64,000 nucleotides of DNA from Lysobacteraceae bacterium (GTDB lineage Bacteria; Pseudomonadota; Gammaproteobacteria; Nevskiales; Nevskiaceae). The notes under the pieces are model-generated. The model was given only the letters and a program-made list of their open reading frames with translations. It made no database searches and was not told the origin of the DNA. Every line of letters starts with the position of its first letter. The first letter of the stretch is position 1. The stretch is taken from assembly GCA_013823855.1 (NCBI GenBank), contig PNMW01000035.1, positions 62,001-126,000 on the forward strand, read 5' to 3'. The position numbers and the translations under genes are program-made. Below are positions 1 through 11,035 of this stretch, in pieces.

Positions 1-1836
<1,836 letters not shown>

Positions 1837-1840
<4 letters not shown>

Positions 1841-2622
1841 TTTCTGGTGCCTCCGTTCGCTATGAGGGTGTATTCCACGGCTTCACGCAGCTGCCGGTAA
1901 CCCTCGACCACGCGCGGTCCCGGCCGGCCAAGAAATTCCTCGCTGATCGCGACGATGCGGCCATCGCGCACGGCCGGCACCTGTTCCCAGCCCGGCCGGC
2001 GGCTGACCACCTCCGGGCGGTAGTTCGCGACCTTGACGCCGCACCAGCTCATCGCGATCACCTCCGGCGGGCTGGCCATGATCTGCGCGTCGGTCAGCGG
2101 CGCGCTCTTGGCGTCGATGTCGCCCCAGGGATTGCAGCCGCCGGCCAGTTCGATCAGATCGGTCGCCCAGGCCTGGCGGGTCGGCGCGATCACCGGCTTC
2201 GGCCACCACTCGATCAGCACCTTGGGCCGCGTCGCGCGCTCGACACGCGGCATCGCCGCCTGCATCTCGGCGACCAGGGCAGCGCCCCGTTCGGCGATGC
2301 CGAGTGCGGCGGCGATGCGGCGGATGTCGTCGTAGATGTCGGCCAGGCTCAGCGGATCGCAGACCAGCGTCGCGATGCCGGCTGCACGGATCGCGTCGAC
2401 GATCCGCTCGTGGCCCGGCACGGTCAGCGAGGTCAGCACCAGGTCCGGCTTCATCGCGATGACCTCATCCACTCTCAGGTCGAGATCGCGGCCGAGCTTG
2501 GCAAGGCGGCTGACCACGTCGACCGGAAAATCGGAATCGTCGTCGCAGCCGATCAGGCAGTCGGCAGCGCCCAGCGCGGCGACGATCTCGGTGTTCGAGC
2601 AGGTGTGCGAGAAGACCCGCAT
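1837..2622 (-). CDS. BtuF-like cobalamin/metal-chelate binding protein
   Basis: A 261-residue protein of the helical-backbone metal receptor family (BtuF/FepB-like substrate-binding proteins). Visible signatures are the N-terminal SNTEIVAALGAADCLIG segment, DLVLTSLTVPG, the interdomain helix and the C-terminal lobe beginning PKVLIEWWPKPVIAP. Such proteins bind cobalamin or chelates for an ABC importer. This one begins MRVFSHTCSNTEI with no signal peptide, as in a known subclass annotated as cobalamin-binding protein, so a periplasmic location is not supported. No BtuC or BtuD gene is nearby. The start overlaps the stop of the upstream lactonase-like gene (TGATG), and the stop overlaps the next start (ATGA). 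The ligand is an inference. Confidence 0.8.
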
Positions 2623-3557
2623 CAGCGCGCCACCGCGCCGACGAACTGCGGGAAGTAGCCGAGCGGGTCGTGCACGCTGCTGTCGTGGGCCGGAACGATC
2701 TGTAGGCCCGGATTGGCGTCGCGCAGGCCGCGCAGCTGGAGCACCGCCTGCCAGGTCGCGTCGCGGTCGGCATCGACGATCAGGCTCGACACGCTGAACT
2801 TCGGCGCCGGCCGGTCGATGCCGCGATGGTTCCAGACGGTGTCGCCGACGAAAAAGAAGCGGCGGCCGTCGGCCAGGCTCAGCAGCAGGCCGGTCGAGCC
2901 GGCCGTGTGACCGGGCAGCGGCAGCAGCACGACGCTGCCGTCGCCGAACAGGTCGAGGCTCGCGGGATAGCCGGCGTAGGCCGGGCCGTCGAAGCTGAAC
3001 GGATGCCAGCGCAGTGTCGGGCTGCCGAACTGCGACGGCAGGAAAGCCGGTGGCTGGCCATGCAGGGCCGTTTCGCGCTCCGCGGCAGGGACCCAGATCT
3101 CGGCCTGCGGGAAGTCGGTCAGCGCGCTGGCGTGGTCCCAGTGCGCGTGCGACAGGAAGATGCGCGGCGGCGCGGCGACGCCGGCATCACGCAACTGTTG
3201 CACCGCCGGCTGGCCCTGCTGGTAGGCAAAGATCGGCTTCGCCCAGATCGGCATGCCGCTGTCGAATTGCGCGTCGACCCCGGTGCCGAGGCCGCTGTCG
3301 AACAGGAAGCGGCCGGCCGGATGTTCGACCAGCACCGCGACATGACCGACGGCGGCTGGCCGGAACAGGCTGCCACCGGCGACCACCATCGCTTCGAGCG
3401 TGGTCGCCGAGCCGGTCTTCAGCAGCGCGAAGCGCAGGCCGTCCGGAGCCTGTGCCGCCGGCAGCGGCTCGCCTTGCGGAATCACGGCGTCCGGCAGTGG
3501 CCAGAAGCGCCAGACGCCGAGTGCGGCGACGACAGACAGCAGGGTCAGTTTGCGCAT
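2622..3557 (-). CDS. Metallo-beta-lactamase fold hydrolase, AHL-lactonase-like
   Basis: A 311-residue metallo-hydrolase. An N-terminal hydrophobic segment (about residues 3-20) may be a signal anchor. The zinc motif HAHWDH is at residues 137-142, followed by GHTAGST, GDTVWN and a late PAHD, which together give the usual dinuclear metal site. The arrangement VLVEHPAGRFLFDSGLG before the metal motif matches the N-acyl-homoserine-lactonase branch, so lactone hydrolysis (quorum quenching or general lactonase) is the best guess. I chose the ATG at 3557. The frame continues upstream, but that would run into rnpB. It is the first gene of a three-gene overlapping operon and diverges from rnpB. Confidence 0.8.
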   Translation of the reverse strand: MRKLTLLSVVAALGVWRFWPLPDAVIPQGEPLPAAQAPDGLRFALLKTGSATTLEAMVVAGGSLFRPAAVGHVAVLVEHPAGRFLFDSGLGTGVDAQFDSGMPIWAKPIFAYQQGQPAVQQLRDAGVAAPPRIFLSHAHWDHASALTDFPQAEIWVPAAERETALHGQPPAFLPSQFGSPTLRWHPFSFDGPAYAGYPASLDLFGDGSVVLLPLPGHTAGSTGLLLSLADGRRFFFVGDTVWNHRGIDRPAPKFSVSSLIVDADRDATWQAVLQLRGLRDANPGLQIVPAHDSSVHDPLGYFPQFVGAVAR

Positions 3558-3617
3558 GGAAGCGGCGTGTCCGAGACGGTGCCGGAATGATAGCGGCGGT
3601 GGCGTCGAGCGAAGGCG

Positions 3618-3623
3618 TACAAT
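3618..3623 (+). promoter_or_regulatory. rnpB promoter -10 element
   Basis: TACAAT lies 7 bp before the predicted 5' end of RNase P RNA at 3631, the spacing expected of a sigma-70 -10 box. No convincing -35 hexamer is visible 16-18 bp upstream. Confidence 0.65.
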
Positions 3624-3630
3624 CCTCGCC

Positions 3631-4076
3631 GGGAGTCGGCCAGACAACCGCTGCTGCCGCACCCGGGTTCCCATCGAGCTTGCTCGATGGGCGGGTAGGC
3701 AGGGGAGGAAAGTCCGGGCTCCGCAGGACGATGTGCCAGCTAACGGCTGGGCGGCGCAAGCCGACGGAAAGTGCAACAGAAAGATACCGCCGATGGGTGT
3801 CCGCTTGCGGGCATCACAGGCAAGGGTGAAATGGTGCGGCAAGAGCGCACCGCGAGTTCAGCAATGAACCGGCACGGCAAACCCCACATGGAGCAAGGCC
3901 AAATAGGGAGGGACGCGGCAGCCGCAAGGCCGTCGCAACACGTGGTCCGCGTGCTCTCCGGGTAGGCTGCTGAAGACGGCGAGCGATCGTCGTCGTAGAG
4001 GAATGGTTGTCTCGGCGTCACGTCGCGCAAGCGGGGTGGCGGTAGACAGAACCCGGCTTATCGGCCGGCTCCCGCT
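3631..4076 (+). ncRNA. rnpB: RNase P RNA (M1 RNA), bacterial type A
   Basis: Catalytic RNA that trims 5' leaders from pre-tRNAs. The conserved cores are present: GAGGAAAGTCCGGGCTCC near the 5' end (P4 5' strand region), the GTGCAACAGA segment, GGTGCGGYAAGAGCGCACCG, GGCACGGCAAACYCCACAYGG, AGCAAGGCCAAATAGGG, and AGACAGAACCCGGCTTAT near the 3' end. P1 forms between 3631-3641 (GGGAGTCGGCC) and 4063-4073 (GGCCGGCTCCC) with one G-U pair, which fixes the boundaries to within a few bases. Length is about 446 nt. Placement just upstream of mraZ is common in gammaproteobacteria. The 3' boundary may be a few bases longer. Confidence 0.97.
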
Positions 4077-4454
4077 TATTCCTTAGGTCTTGAACGCCGG
4101 CCCGGCCCGACCTCGTCGGGTCGGGTGCCTGCGGCGGAACCGGGTGTCGGGGAAATTCCCCACCGCTTCCCCGAAGGCCTGCAATCGCGATCCGGTTATC
4201 GATTCGGCCACGAAACAGTGAGACGGGATGCAGCCCCTGAATTCCAGGCCGGCGTTCGTCCGAGACGGCGCTCGCGGCCGGATCAATAACACTTGTCTAC
4301 CGATTATCTGCCCGGCAGCGCCGGTCAGCGCCGACCGGATGTTGCACTGCACTTTAGGTAGTTCACCTAAATGCTTGTTTTTGATGAGTTAGATCGAATC
4401 TCCGAGATTTCGCCTAAGCCTTTGTCGCGACAGGCTTTTTGGCCCTGATCGTGC
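4077..4454. other. rnpB-mraZ intergenic region with one hairpin
   Basis: About 380 bp with no credible gene. At 4106-4125 there is a 7-bp perfect stem (CCCGACC / GGTCGGG, 6-nt loop) soon after rnpB that could help end its transcription, but no T-run follows. The small minus-strand reading frame in this stretch (4083-4352) has arginine-rich out-of-frame composition and no ribosome site, and I do not accept it as a gene. The DNA from about 4340 becomes A/T-richer towards the mraZ promoter. Confidence 0.5.
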
Positions 4455-4483
4455 TTGCGGGGTGGTGGAACGTGGCATATAGT
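4455..4483 (+). promoter_or_regulatory. Promoter of the dcw cluster (Pmra-like)
   Basis: TTGCGG at 4455-4460 and TATAGT at 4478-4483 are separated by exactly 17 bp, a good sigma-70 arrangement with a start expected near 4490. This would drive mraZ and much of the division cluster, matching the strong mra promoter known in other gammaproteobacteria. Confidence 0.7.
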
Positions 4484-4511
4484 GGGTTGAGTGGGGGGAA
4501 AGTGGCTGTAC
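4482..4511 (+). promoter_or_regulatory. Likely MraZ operator, three 10-bp direct repeats
   Basis: GTGGGTTGAG, TGGGGGGAAA and GTGGCTGTAC follow one another with 10-bp period immediately at the transcription start. MraZ is known to bind TGGGN direct repeats with a 10-bp period upstream of its own gene and repress the dcw operon. The match is degenerate (TGGGT, GGGGG, TGGCT), so autoregulation is inferred from position and period. Confidence 0.55.
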
Positions 4512-4547
4512 TTGTCTCCTCCGTACGCCATTGTGGGGCTCGATGCC

Positions 4548-4979
4548 ATGTTTGCTGGTTCCAACCGACTGACGATTGACGACAAGGGCCGCCTCGCGGT
4601 CCCGGCGCGTCTTCGTGCCCAGTTGGGGGATGAGTACGGCAAGCAGCTCACCGTGACGCTCGGTCCGGAGTGCGTGGAGGTCTATCCGGCACCGGTGTTC
4701 CGCAAGATGGCCGAGCAGATCCCGAAGATCGCCGACCGCGCCAAGCGCATGCTGGTCCAGCGCCTGTTCCTCGGCAACGCCGTGGAATCTGAAATCGACG
4801 GCCAGGGCCGCATCGTGGTGCCGACCCTGCTGCGCGACATGAAGGCGCTCGGCACCGATGTCGTGCTGGTCGGCGCCTACGACCACTTCGAGCTGTGGTC
4901 CTACGCCCAATGGCAGGCGAACAACACCGAAGGCCAGCAGAACTACGCCGACGCCTTCGCGGCGCTGGCCGTGTCATGA
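4548..4979 (+). CDS. mraZ: Transcriptional regulator MraZ
   Basis: DNA-binding autorepressor at the head of the division/cell-wall cluster. The 143-residue product has two SpoVT/AbrB-like MraZ repeats: MFAGSNRLTIDDKGRLAVPARLR near the N-terminus and EIDGQGRIVVPTLLRD around the middle, each with the conserved D/GxKGR/GQGR-I-xVP turn. The ATG at 4548 is chosen because the protein then begins MFAGSN, aligning with other MraZ N-termini. An in-frame start upstream would add residues unlike the family. Repeats resembling MraZ sites lie just upstream of the start. rsmH follows after 57 bp. Confidence 0.95.
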   Translation: MFAGSNRLTIDDKGRLAVPARLRAQLGDEYGKQLTVTLGPECVEVYPAPVFRKMAEQIPKIADRAKRMLVQRLFLGNAVESEIDGQGRIVVPTLLRDMKALGTDVVLVGAYDHFELWSYAQWQANNTEGQQNYADAFAALAVS

Positions 4980-5036
4980 GGCCTCCCCGTGCCGCACGCC
5001 GCCGCAAGCCCAAGCCCGAACGAGGGCGCTGACCGG

Positions 5037-5960
5037 ATGTTTTCCCATCGGCCAGTTCTGCTCGACGAAGCCCTGGCCGGACTCGCTGTCCGCCCGGGAG
5101 GCATCTATGTGGATGGCACCTTCGGTCGCGGCGGTCATTCCGGCGCGATTCTCGAACGGCTCGGCGCCAGCGGCACGCTGCACGCGCTCGACCGCGACCC
5201 CGAAGCCGGCCAGCACGCCTGGAAGACCTTCGCCGGCAAGAGCAACTTCCATTTCCATGCCGCGAACTTCACCGACATGGCCCGCGTCGCGCAGGACACC
5301 GGCATCGCCGGGCGCATCGCCGGGATCCTGCTCGATCTCGGCGTGTCCAGCCCGCAGTTCGACGATGCCGCCCGCGGCTTCAGTTTCCAGAACGACGGCC
5401 CGCTCGACATGCGCATGGACCCGACGTCCGGCGAATCGGCGGCCGACTGGCTGATGCGCGCCGACGAAGCCGAGATCGCCGACGTGCTCTACACGCTGGG
5501 CGAAGAACGCAACAGCCGCCGGATCGCCAGGAAGATCGTCGAATCGCGGCTGCTGGCGCCGCTGAAGACCACCGCGCAACTGGCCTCGCTGATCGCCAGC
5601 GTGCCGGGGCCGCGCTCGTTCAAGATCCATCCGGCGACCCGCGCCTTCCAGGCGCTGCGCATCCATGTGAACGGCGAGCTGTCGGCGCTGGAAACCGTGC
5701 TGGCGGCGGCGCCGGCGCTGCTGGCGCCGGGCGGCCGGCTGGCGGTGATCAGCTTCCATTCGCTGGAAGATCGCATCGTCAAGCGCTTCATCCGCGATGC
5801 CGAAGGCACCGAACGCGACGTGCTGACCGGCCAGCGCCTGCACAGCAATGGCGCTGCCCAGCTGAAGCGCGTCGAGCGCTGCTTCCCGACTGCCGCCGAA
5901 ACCGATGCCAATCCGCGCGCCCGTTCGGCCGTGCTGCGCGTCGCCGAGCGGATCGCCTGA
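5037..5960 (+). CDS. rsmH: 16S rRNA (cytosine-1402-N4)-methyltransferase
   Basis: SAM-dependent methylation of C1402 in the 16S rRNA decoding centre (formerly MraW). The 307-residue product has the HxPVLLDEA start (SHRPVLLDEAL), the glycine-rich SAM loop VDGTFGRGGHS, LDLGVSSPQFD, FSFQNDGPLDMRMD and the C-terminal ISFHSLEDRIVKRF, all hallmarks of the family. I chose the ATG at 5037, preceded by GAGGG about 9 nt upstream. A GTG at 4989 would add 16 unconserved residues. The stop overlaps the ftsL start (TGATG). Confidence 0.96.
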   Translation: MFSHRPVLLDEALAGLAVRPGGIYVDGTFGRGGHSGAILERLGASGTLHALDRDPEAGQHAWKTFAGKSNFHFHAANFTDMARVAQDTGIAGRIAGILLDLGVSSPQFDDAARGFSFQNDGPLDMRMDPTSGESAADWLMRADEAEIADVLYTLGEERNSRRIARKIVESRLLAPLKTTAQLASLIASVPGPRSFKIHPATRAFQALRIHVNGELSALETVLAAAPALLAPGGRLAVISFHSLEDRIVKRFIRDAEGTERDVLTGQRLHSNGAAQLKRVERCFPTAAETDANPRARSAVLRVAERIA

Positions 5961-6307
5961 TGGCCGCGCGCCCGACCACTTCGCGCCGCGACGGCCGCAG
6001 CGGCGGCGGCCTGCTGCTGCCGATCACGCTGGCGATCTTCGTGGTGATCTCCGCGCTCGCCGTGGTCCAGGTCAAGAACGAACATCGCCGGCTGACCGTC
6101 AAGGCCGAGGCGCTGCGCGTCGACAACGAGCGCCTCGATCTCGAATGGGCGCAGCTGCAGCTCGAGGAAGCGACCCTGGCCCAGGCGGCCAGAGTCGAGC
6201 CGATCGCCCGCGCGCAGTTCGGGCTGGTCGAGCCTTCGGCCTGGCAGACGATCCAGGCGGTACAGGGTGGCGCTGGCGTCCCGCCATCGGCGGAGCCGAC
6301 GCCATGA
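5960..6307 (+). CDS. ftsL: Cell division protein FtsL
   Basis: A 115-residue single-pass inner-membrane divisome protein that pairs with FtsB and FtsQ and activates FtsWI. There is a short basic cytoplasmic tail, a membrane segment at about residues 17-38 (GLLLPITLAIFVVISALAVVQ), then a periplasmic leucine-heptad coiled coil (KAEALRVDNERLDLEWAQLQLEEATLA) and a proline-rich end. Length, position between rsmH and ftsI and overlaps at both ends (TGATG before, ATGA after) settle the call despite the weak sequence conservation of the family. Confidence 0.93.
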   Translation: MAARPTTSRRDGRSGGGLLLPITLAIFVVISALAVVQVKNEHRRLTVKAEALRVDNERLDLEWAQLQLEEATLAQAARVEPIARAQFGLVEPSAWQTIQAVQGGAGVPPSAEPTP

Positions 6308-8130
6308 AGGGCCCGGTCAACGCCGCCCAGCGTTCGCTGCCCGATGCGCCCGAGGCCTGGCGCCGCAAGTTCGCGCTCGGCGTGCTCGGCGCGCTGGCGC
6401 TCGGCACCGTCGGCCGCGCCTTCCAGCTGCAGGTGGTCAGCAATGATCGCTACAGCGCCCGCGGCGACAACCAGTACGTGCGCATGCAGCAGTTGCGCGC
6501 CCACCGCGGCGCGGTGCGCGACCGCAATGGCGAGCCGCTGGCGCTGTCGGCGCCGGTGGTGTCGATCACCGCCGATCCGGACAGGCTGCTGGCGGCCAGC
6601 CAGTACCACGCCGCGCTGGCGGCGCTGCTGCAGCAGACGCCGCGCCAGCTCAGCCGCTATCTCGAAGCGCGCAAGCGTGACTACGACCTGCTGAAGGACG
6701 GCCCGAAGCCGCCGAAGGGGCCGCAGAAGGTGTACCTGAAGCGCTCGATGACACCGGACGAAGGCCAGCGGATCGCCGACCTCAAGGCGCCCGGCGTCGA
6801 GGCCGAGCCGGATTACCGCCGCTTCTATCCGGCCGGCGAAGTCGCCGCGCACGTGGTCGGCTTCCTCGACTTCGAAGGCAATCCGGCGTCCGGCGTCGAG
6901 CGCACCCGCGACGAGCTGCTGGCCGGCACGCCGGGCAAGCGCCGGGTGATCCGCGACAACAAGAAGCGCATCGTCGAGGACCCGACCGAACTGACGCCGG
7001 CCCAGCCGGGTGCCGACGTGCAGGTGACGCTCGACCTGCGCCTGCAGTACCTCGCCTACCGCGAGCTGAAGGCTGCGGTCACCGACAACAAGGCCAAGGG
7101 CGGCCTGATCGTGCTGGCCGATGCCCGCAGCGGCGATATCCTGGCGCTGGCCAGCCAGCCGGGCTTCAACCCGAACCGCTCCGACGTGCGCGATCCCGAA
7201 GCGCTGCGCAACCGCGCCGTCGCGCTGACTTTCGAGCCGGGTTCGACGGTCAAGCCGCTGATGGTCGCCCAGGCGCTGGAGACCGGCGCGATCGGCCCGG
7301 ACTACCACGTCGATACCGGCAACGGTTTCCTGAAGATCAGCAATGTCGCGGTGCGCGATGTCCATGCCGCCGGCGACGTCGATCTGGCAACGCTGCTGGC
7401 CAAGTCGTCGAACGTCGGCGCGGTCTACATCGGCCAGAAGCTCGGCACCGAGCAGCTGTGGTCCGGCTACACCAAGTTCGGCTTCGGCGAGCGCGTCGCC
7501 GCCGGCCTGCCGTTCGAGGAAAAGACCGTGCTGCGCGATTTCCATCGCTGGCGCCCGTCCGACACCGTCACCGCCAGCTACGGCTATTCGTTCACCTCGA
7601 ATGCGCTGCAGCTGGTCCGCGCCTACTGCGCGATCGCCAACGACGGCCTGATGCCGGCGATCAGCATCATCAAGCGCGATCACGAGGAACCGCCGCAGCG
7701 GGTGGTGTCGGCGCGCACCGCGCAGCTGGTGCGGACGATGCTCGAAGGCGTCACCACCAAGGGCGGCACCGGCACCAAGGCCGCGGTGCCGGGCTATCGC
7801 GTCGCCGGCAAGACCGGCACGGTCAAGAAGAATGGCAAGGGCGGCTACATCAAGGGCGCCTATCAGTCGGCGTTCGTCGGCATGCTGCCGGCGCAGAATC
7901 CGAGCCTCGTCGCGCTGGTGATGATCGACGAGCCGGGCAACGGCGACTACTACGGCGGTGCGGTGTCGGCGCCGGTGTTCGGCCGGGTGATGGCCGGCGC
8001 CGCGCGCCTGCTGCAGATCAAGCCGGACGAGCTGTCGCCGCCGTTCGAGGCGCCGCTGCCGCCGGCCGCTCCGGCAGTGCCGATGCAGCAGGTCGACGCC
8101 GGGCCGGCGATCGCGCGGGCGCAGCCATGA
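6304..8130 (+). CDS. ftsI: Septal peptidoglycan transpeptidase FtsI (PBP3)
   Basis: Crosslinks septal peptidoglycan with the glycosyltransferase FtsW. The 608-residue class B PBP has a cytoplasmic basic tail, a membrane anchor at about residues 20-36, a pedestal domain with the RGAVRDRNGEPLALS motif, and a transpeptidase domain with catalytic Ser314 (STVK), SSN at 368-370 and KTG at 503-505. The proline/alanine-rich tail after about residue 580 is non-conserved. The ATG at 6304 overlaps the ftsL stop (ATGA) and gives normal length. The frame is open further upstream, but that would overlap ftsL fully. The stop overlaps murE by 4 bp. Confidence 0.97.
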   Translation: MKGPVNAAQRSLPDAPEAWRRKFALGVLGALALGTVGRAFQLQVVSNDRYSARGDNQYVRMQQLRAHRGAVRDRNGEPLALSAPVVSITADPDRLLAASQYHAALAALLQQTPRQLSRYLEARKRDYDLLKDGPKPPKGPQKVYLKRSMTPDEGQRIADLKAPGVEAEPDYRRFYPAGEVAAHVVGFLDFEGNPASGVERTRDELLAGTPGKRRVIRDNKKRIVEDPTELTPAQPGADVQVTLDLRLQYLAYRELKAAVTDNKAKGGLIVLADARSGDILALASQPGFNPNRSDVRDPEALRNRAVALTFEPGSTVKPLMVAQALETGAIGPDYHVDTGNGFLKISNVAVRDVHAAGDVDLATLLAKSSNVGAVYIGQKLGTEQLWSGYTKFGFGERVAAGLPFEEKTVLRDFHRWRPSDTVTASYGYSFTSNALQLVRAYCAIANDGLMPAISIIKRDHEEPPQRVVSARTAQLVRTMLEGVTTKGGTGTKAAVPGYRVAGKTGTVKKNGKGGYIKGAYQSAFVGMLPAQNPSLVALVMIDEPGNGDYYGGAVSAPVFGRVMAGAARLLQIKPDELSPPFEAPLPPAAPAVPMQQVDAGPAIARAQP

Positions 8131-9635
8131 ACGCCGCCCTCGCCACCCGCAGCCTGAGGAACCTGCTCGACGGCCTGGCCGCCGTCGACACGGCCGCCGA
8201 TGTCGCGGTGACCGGCCTCGCGCTCGACAGCCGCGCGGTCACGCCGGGAGCGCTGTTCCTGGCCGTTCGCGGCCAGTCGGCGCATGGCCTGGTGCATGTC
8301 GACGCGGCGATCGCCCGGGGCGCGGCCGCGGTCGTCTGGGAGCCGGCGGAGGGCGTCGTGGCACCGCAGCTGCCGGTGCCGGCGATCGCGGTCGCCGCGC
8401 TCGGCCGGCGTGCCGGCGAAATCGCCGCGCGCTGGTATCGCCAGCCGTCGGCCGGCCTGTTCACTGTCGGTATCACCGGTACCGACGGCAAGACTTCCAC
8501 CGCGCATCTGGTCGCCCAGGCGCTCGATCGCCTGCACAGCCCCTGCGCCTACTTCGGCACGCTCGGCTACGGCCGGCTCGGCGCGCTGGCCGACGCCTCG
8601 CACACCACGCCGGACCCGCTGCGCCTGCAGGCCTTGCTGGCCGAGGCCCGTGACGCCGGTGCGCAAGCCTGCGCGATGGAGGTGTCGTCGCATGCGCTCG
8701 ATCAGGCGCGGGTCGGTGGCGTGGCCTTCGACGTCGCGGTGCTGACCAATGTCGGCCGCGATCACCTCGACTACCACGGCACCGTCGAGGCTTACGCCGC
8801 GGCTAAGCGCCGCCTGTTCGCGCTGCCTGAGCTTGAGGCCGCGGTGCTCAACCAGGACGACGCGCACGGCCGCCGCTGGGCCGAGGAACTGCTGGCCTCC
8901 GGCCGGACGCCGGTGATCGTCTACGGTCTCGATGGCGCCGCCGCACCGGGTGCCGGCTACGTCATCGGCCGCGACCTCGTCCTGCATGGCGATGGCCTGT
9001 CGATGCGGCTCGACACGTCCTGGGGTACCGCGATGCTGAACAGCCGCTTGCTCGGCCGTTTCAACGCCCACAACCTGCTGGCCGCCGCCGGCGCGCTGCT
9101 GGCCAAGGGCATCGCGCTCGACGAGGTGGTCGCCGCGCTCGCCGAATCGCGCACCGTGCCCGGCCGCATCGAAGCGTTCCGCGCGCCCGGCAGTCCGCTG
9201 GTCGTGGTCGATTACGCGCACACGCCGCAGGCGCTGGCCGCCGTGCTCGGTGCGCTGCGCCCGCACGCGGCGGGCCGGCTGATCAGCGTGTTCGGCTGCG
9301 GCGGCGACCGCGACCACGGCAAGCGGCCGCTGATGGCCGCCGCTGCAGCCGAGCTGGGCGATGTCGCGATCATCACCGACGACAACCCGCGCTCCGAAGC
9401 ACCCGCGGCGATCGCCACCGCGATGCTCGCCGGCATCCCGGCCGGCCGCTCGGCCCGCGTGATCCACGACCGCGCCACCGCGATCGCCACCGCGATCGGC
9501 GCCGCCGCCGCCGATGACCTCGTGCTGATCGCCGGCAAGGGCCACGAGGACTACCAGCTGTACGGCCGCGAACGCCGCCTGTTCTCCGACCGCGCCTATG
9601 TCGCCGACCTGCTCGGCCTGCCGAGGCGCGCATGA
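8127..9635 (+). CDS. murE: UDP-MurNAc-tripeptide ligase (meso-DAP adding)
   Basis: Adds the third stem-peptide residue to UDP-MurNAc-L-Ala-D-Glu in the cytosol. The 502-residue Mur ligase has the ATP loop GITGTDGKTS at residues 115-124 and the substrate-selecting DNPR motif at residues 419-422, diagnostic of meso-diaminopimelate rather than lysine. The late ACGKGHED-type motif appears as GKGHEDYQ. It is preceded by ftsI (ATGA overlap) and followed by murF (ATGA overlap), so translation is coupled along the operon. Confidence 0.97.
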   Translation: MNAALATRSLRNLLDGLAAVDTAADVAVTGLALDSRAVTPGALFLAVRGQSAHGLVHVDAAIARGAAAVVWEPAEGVVAPQLPVPAIAVAALGRRAGEIAARWYRQPSAGLFTVGITGTDGKTSTAHLVAQALDRLHSPCAYFGTLGYGRLGALADASHTTPDPLRLQALLAEARDAGAQACAMEVSSHALDQARVGGVAFDVAVLTNVGRDHLDYHGTVEAYAAAKRRLFALPELEAAVLNQDDAHGRRWAEELLASGRTPVIVYGLDGAAAPGAGYVIGRDLVLHGDGLSMRLDTSWGTAMLNSRLLGRFNAHNLLAAAGALLAKGIALDEVVAALAESRTVPGRIEAFRAPGSPLVVVDYAHTPQALAAVLGALRPHAAGRLISVFGCGGDRDHGKRPLMAAAAAELGDVAIITDDNPRSEAPAAIATAMLAGIPAGRSARVIHDRATAIATAIGAAAADDLVLIAGKGHEDYQLYGRERRLFSDRAYVADLLGLPRRA

Positions 9636-11035
9636 GCACGACCCCGAACCTCTCTTCGCCGGACCCGATGGAAACGCTTTTCGAAGCCGCCGCCCGCCTG
9701 GGCGCCACGCTCTACGGATCCAACGCGACCTTCAACCGCGTGGTCACCGACACCCGCCAGCTGCAGCCGGGCGACCTGTTCGTGGCGCTCAAGGGCGACC
9801 GTTTCGACGGCCACGACTACGTGGCCCGCGCCGCCAGCCTCGGTGCCGTCGGCAGCCTGGTGTCGCGGCGCATCGACGGCGGCGGCGCGCAGATCCTGGT
9901 CGCCGACACGCTCGAGGCGCTGCAGCGCTACGCCCACAGCTGGCGCAACGATTTCGATATCCCGGTGATCGGCATCACCGGCTCCAGCGGCAAGACCACG
10001 ACCAAGCAGATCGTCGCCAGCGTGATGGCCGCGCGCGGTCCGGTGCTGGCCACCGAAGGCAACCTGAACAACCACATCGGTGTGCCGCTGACCCTGCTGA
10101 AGCTGCGCGCCGAGCACGCCACCGCAGTCATCGAGATGGGCGCCAACCACGCCGGCGAGATCGCGCTGCTGGCCAAGCTGGCGCGGCCGCAGATCGGCAT
10201 CGTCACCCAGGCCGGCGATGCTCATCTGGAAGGTTTCGGCTCCCGCGAAGGGGTGGCGCACGCCAAGGGCGAGCTGTTCGCAGCGCTCGGCGCCGACGGC
10301 CTCGCGGTGATCAATGCCGACGACCCCTACGCGCCGCTGTGGAAGCAGCTGGCCGGCCAGGCCGCGATGCTGACGTTCGGCTTCTCCGACGCCGCCGACG
10401 TGCGCGCCGAGGATCTGGTCGGCGTGCCGGAACCGGCACCGGAAGCGACCGCGTTCACGCTGATCACGCCGGCCGGCGGGGCGCGGGTCGAGCTGGGCAT
10501 TCCCGGCGTGCACAACGTGATGAACGCGCTGTCCGCAGTCGCCGCCGGGCTGGCGCTGAACGTGGGAATCGGCCCGATCGCCGACGGCCTGGCGCGGATG
10601 GCGCCGGTCGCCGGGCGCCTGAACTGGAAGACCACGCGCGAAGGCGCGCGGCTGCTCGACGACAGCTACAACGCCAACCCGACGTCGTTGCGCGCCGCGC
10701 TGGCTCTGCTGGCCGGCCTGCCGGGCCAGCGCTGGGTGGTACTCGGCGAGATGCGCGAACTCGGCCCCGATGCCGCGCAGATCCATGACGACGCCGGTCG
10801 CGCCGCGCGCGCGCTCGGCATCGACCGCCTGTACACGCTGGGTGCGATGACCCGCCATGCCGCCGACGGCTTCGGCGCCGATGCCCGCAGCTTCGAGCAG
10901 GTCGACGATCTGGTCGCCGCGCTCCGCGATGACCTCGGCGAAGGCGTGACCGTGCTGGTCAAGGGTTCGCGCGGCGCGCGGATGGAACGGGTGGTCGCCG
11001 GCCTCGTGGGTACGGCAGTCGAGGACGCGCACTGA
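9632..11035 (+). CDS. murF: UDP-MurNAc-pentapeptide synthetase MurF
   Basis: Joins D-Ala-D-Ala to UDP-MurNAc-tripeptide, completing the cytosolic precursor. 467 residues with N-terminal uridine-binding domain ([27 protein letters not shown]), ATP loop [12 protein letters not shown], the carboxylated-lysine region [10 protein letters not shown] and the C-terminal [11 protein letters not shown] and GEMRELG motifs. Length is normal. Overlaps murE by 4 bp and mraY by 1 bp. Confidence 0.97.
   Translation: MSTTPNLSSPDPMETLFEAAARLGATLYGSNATFNRVVTDTRQLQPGDLFVALKGDRFDGHDYVARAASLGAVGSLVSRRIDGGGAQILVADTLEALQRYAHSWRNDFDIPVIGITGSSGKTTTKQIVASVMAARGPVLATEGNLNNHIGVPLTLLKLRAEHATAVIEMGANHAGEIALLAKLARPQIGIVTQAGDAHLEGFGSREGVAHAKGELFAALGADGLAVINADDPYAPLWKQLAGQAAMLTFGFSDAADVRAEDLVGVPEPAPEATAFTLITPAGGARVELGIPGVHNVMNALSAVAAGLALNVGIGPIADGLARMAPVAGRLNWKTTREGARLLDDSYNANPTSLRAALALLAGLPGQRWVVLGEMRELGPDAAQIHDDAGRAARALGIDRLYTLGAMTRHAADGFGADARSFEQVDDLVAALRDDLGEGVTVLVKGSRGARMERVVAGLVGTAVEDAH

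Noticed and set aside
4083-4352. Possible 89-codon gene after rnpB on the minus strand
   Set aside because: No ribosome site, no homology pattern I recognise, and it starts and ends within what looks like rnpB trailer and promoter DNA.
4989-5036. GTG 4989 as the rsmH start
   Set aside because: It adds 16 proline/alanine-rich residues not seen in the family; ATG 5037 has GAGGG at a good distance.
5788-7683. 631-codon frame on the minus strand across rsmH, ftsL and ftsI
   Set aside because: An antisense shadow of three certain genes with biased composition and no recognisable domain.
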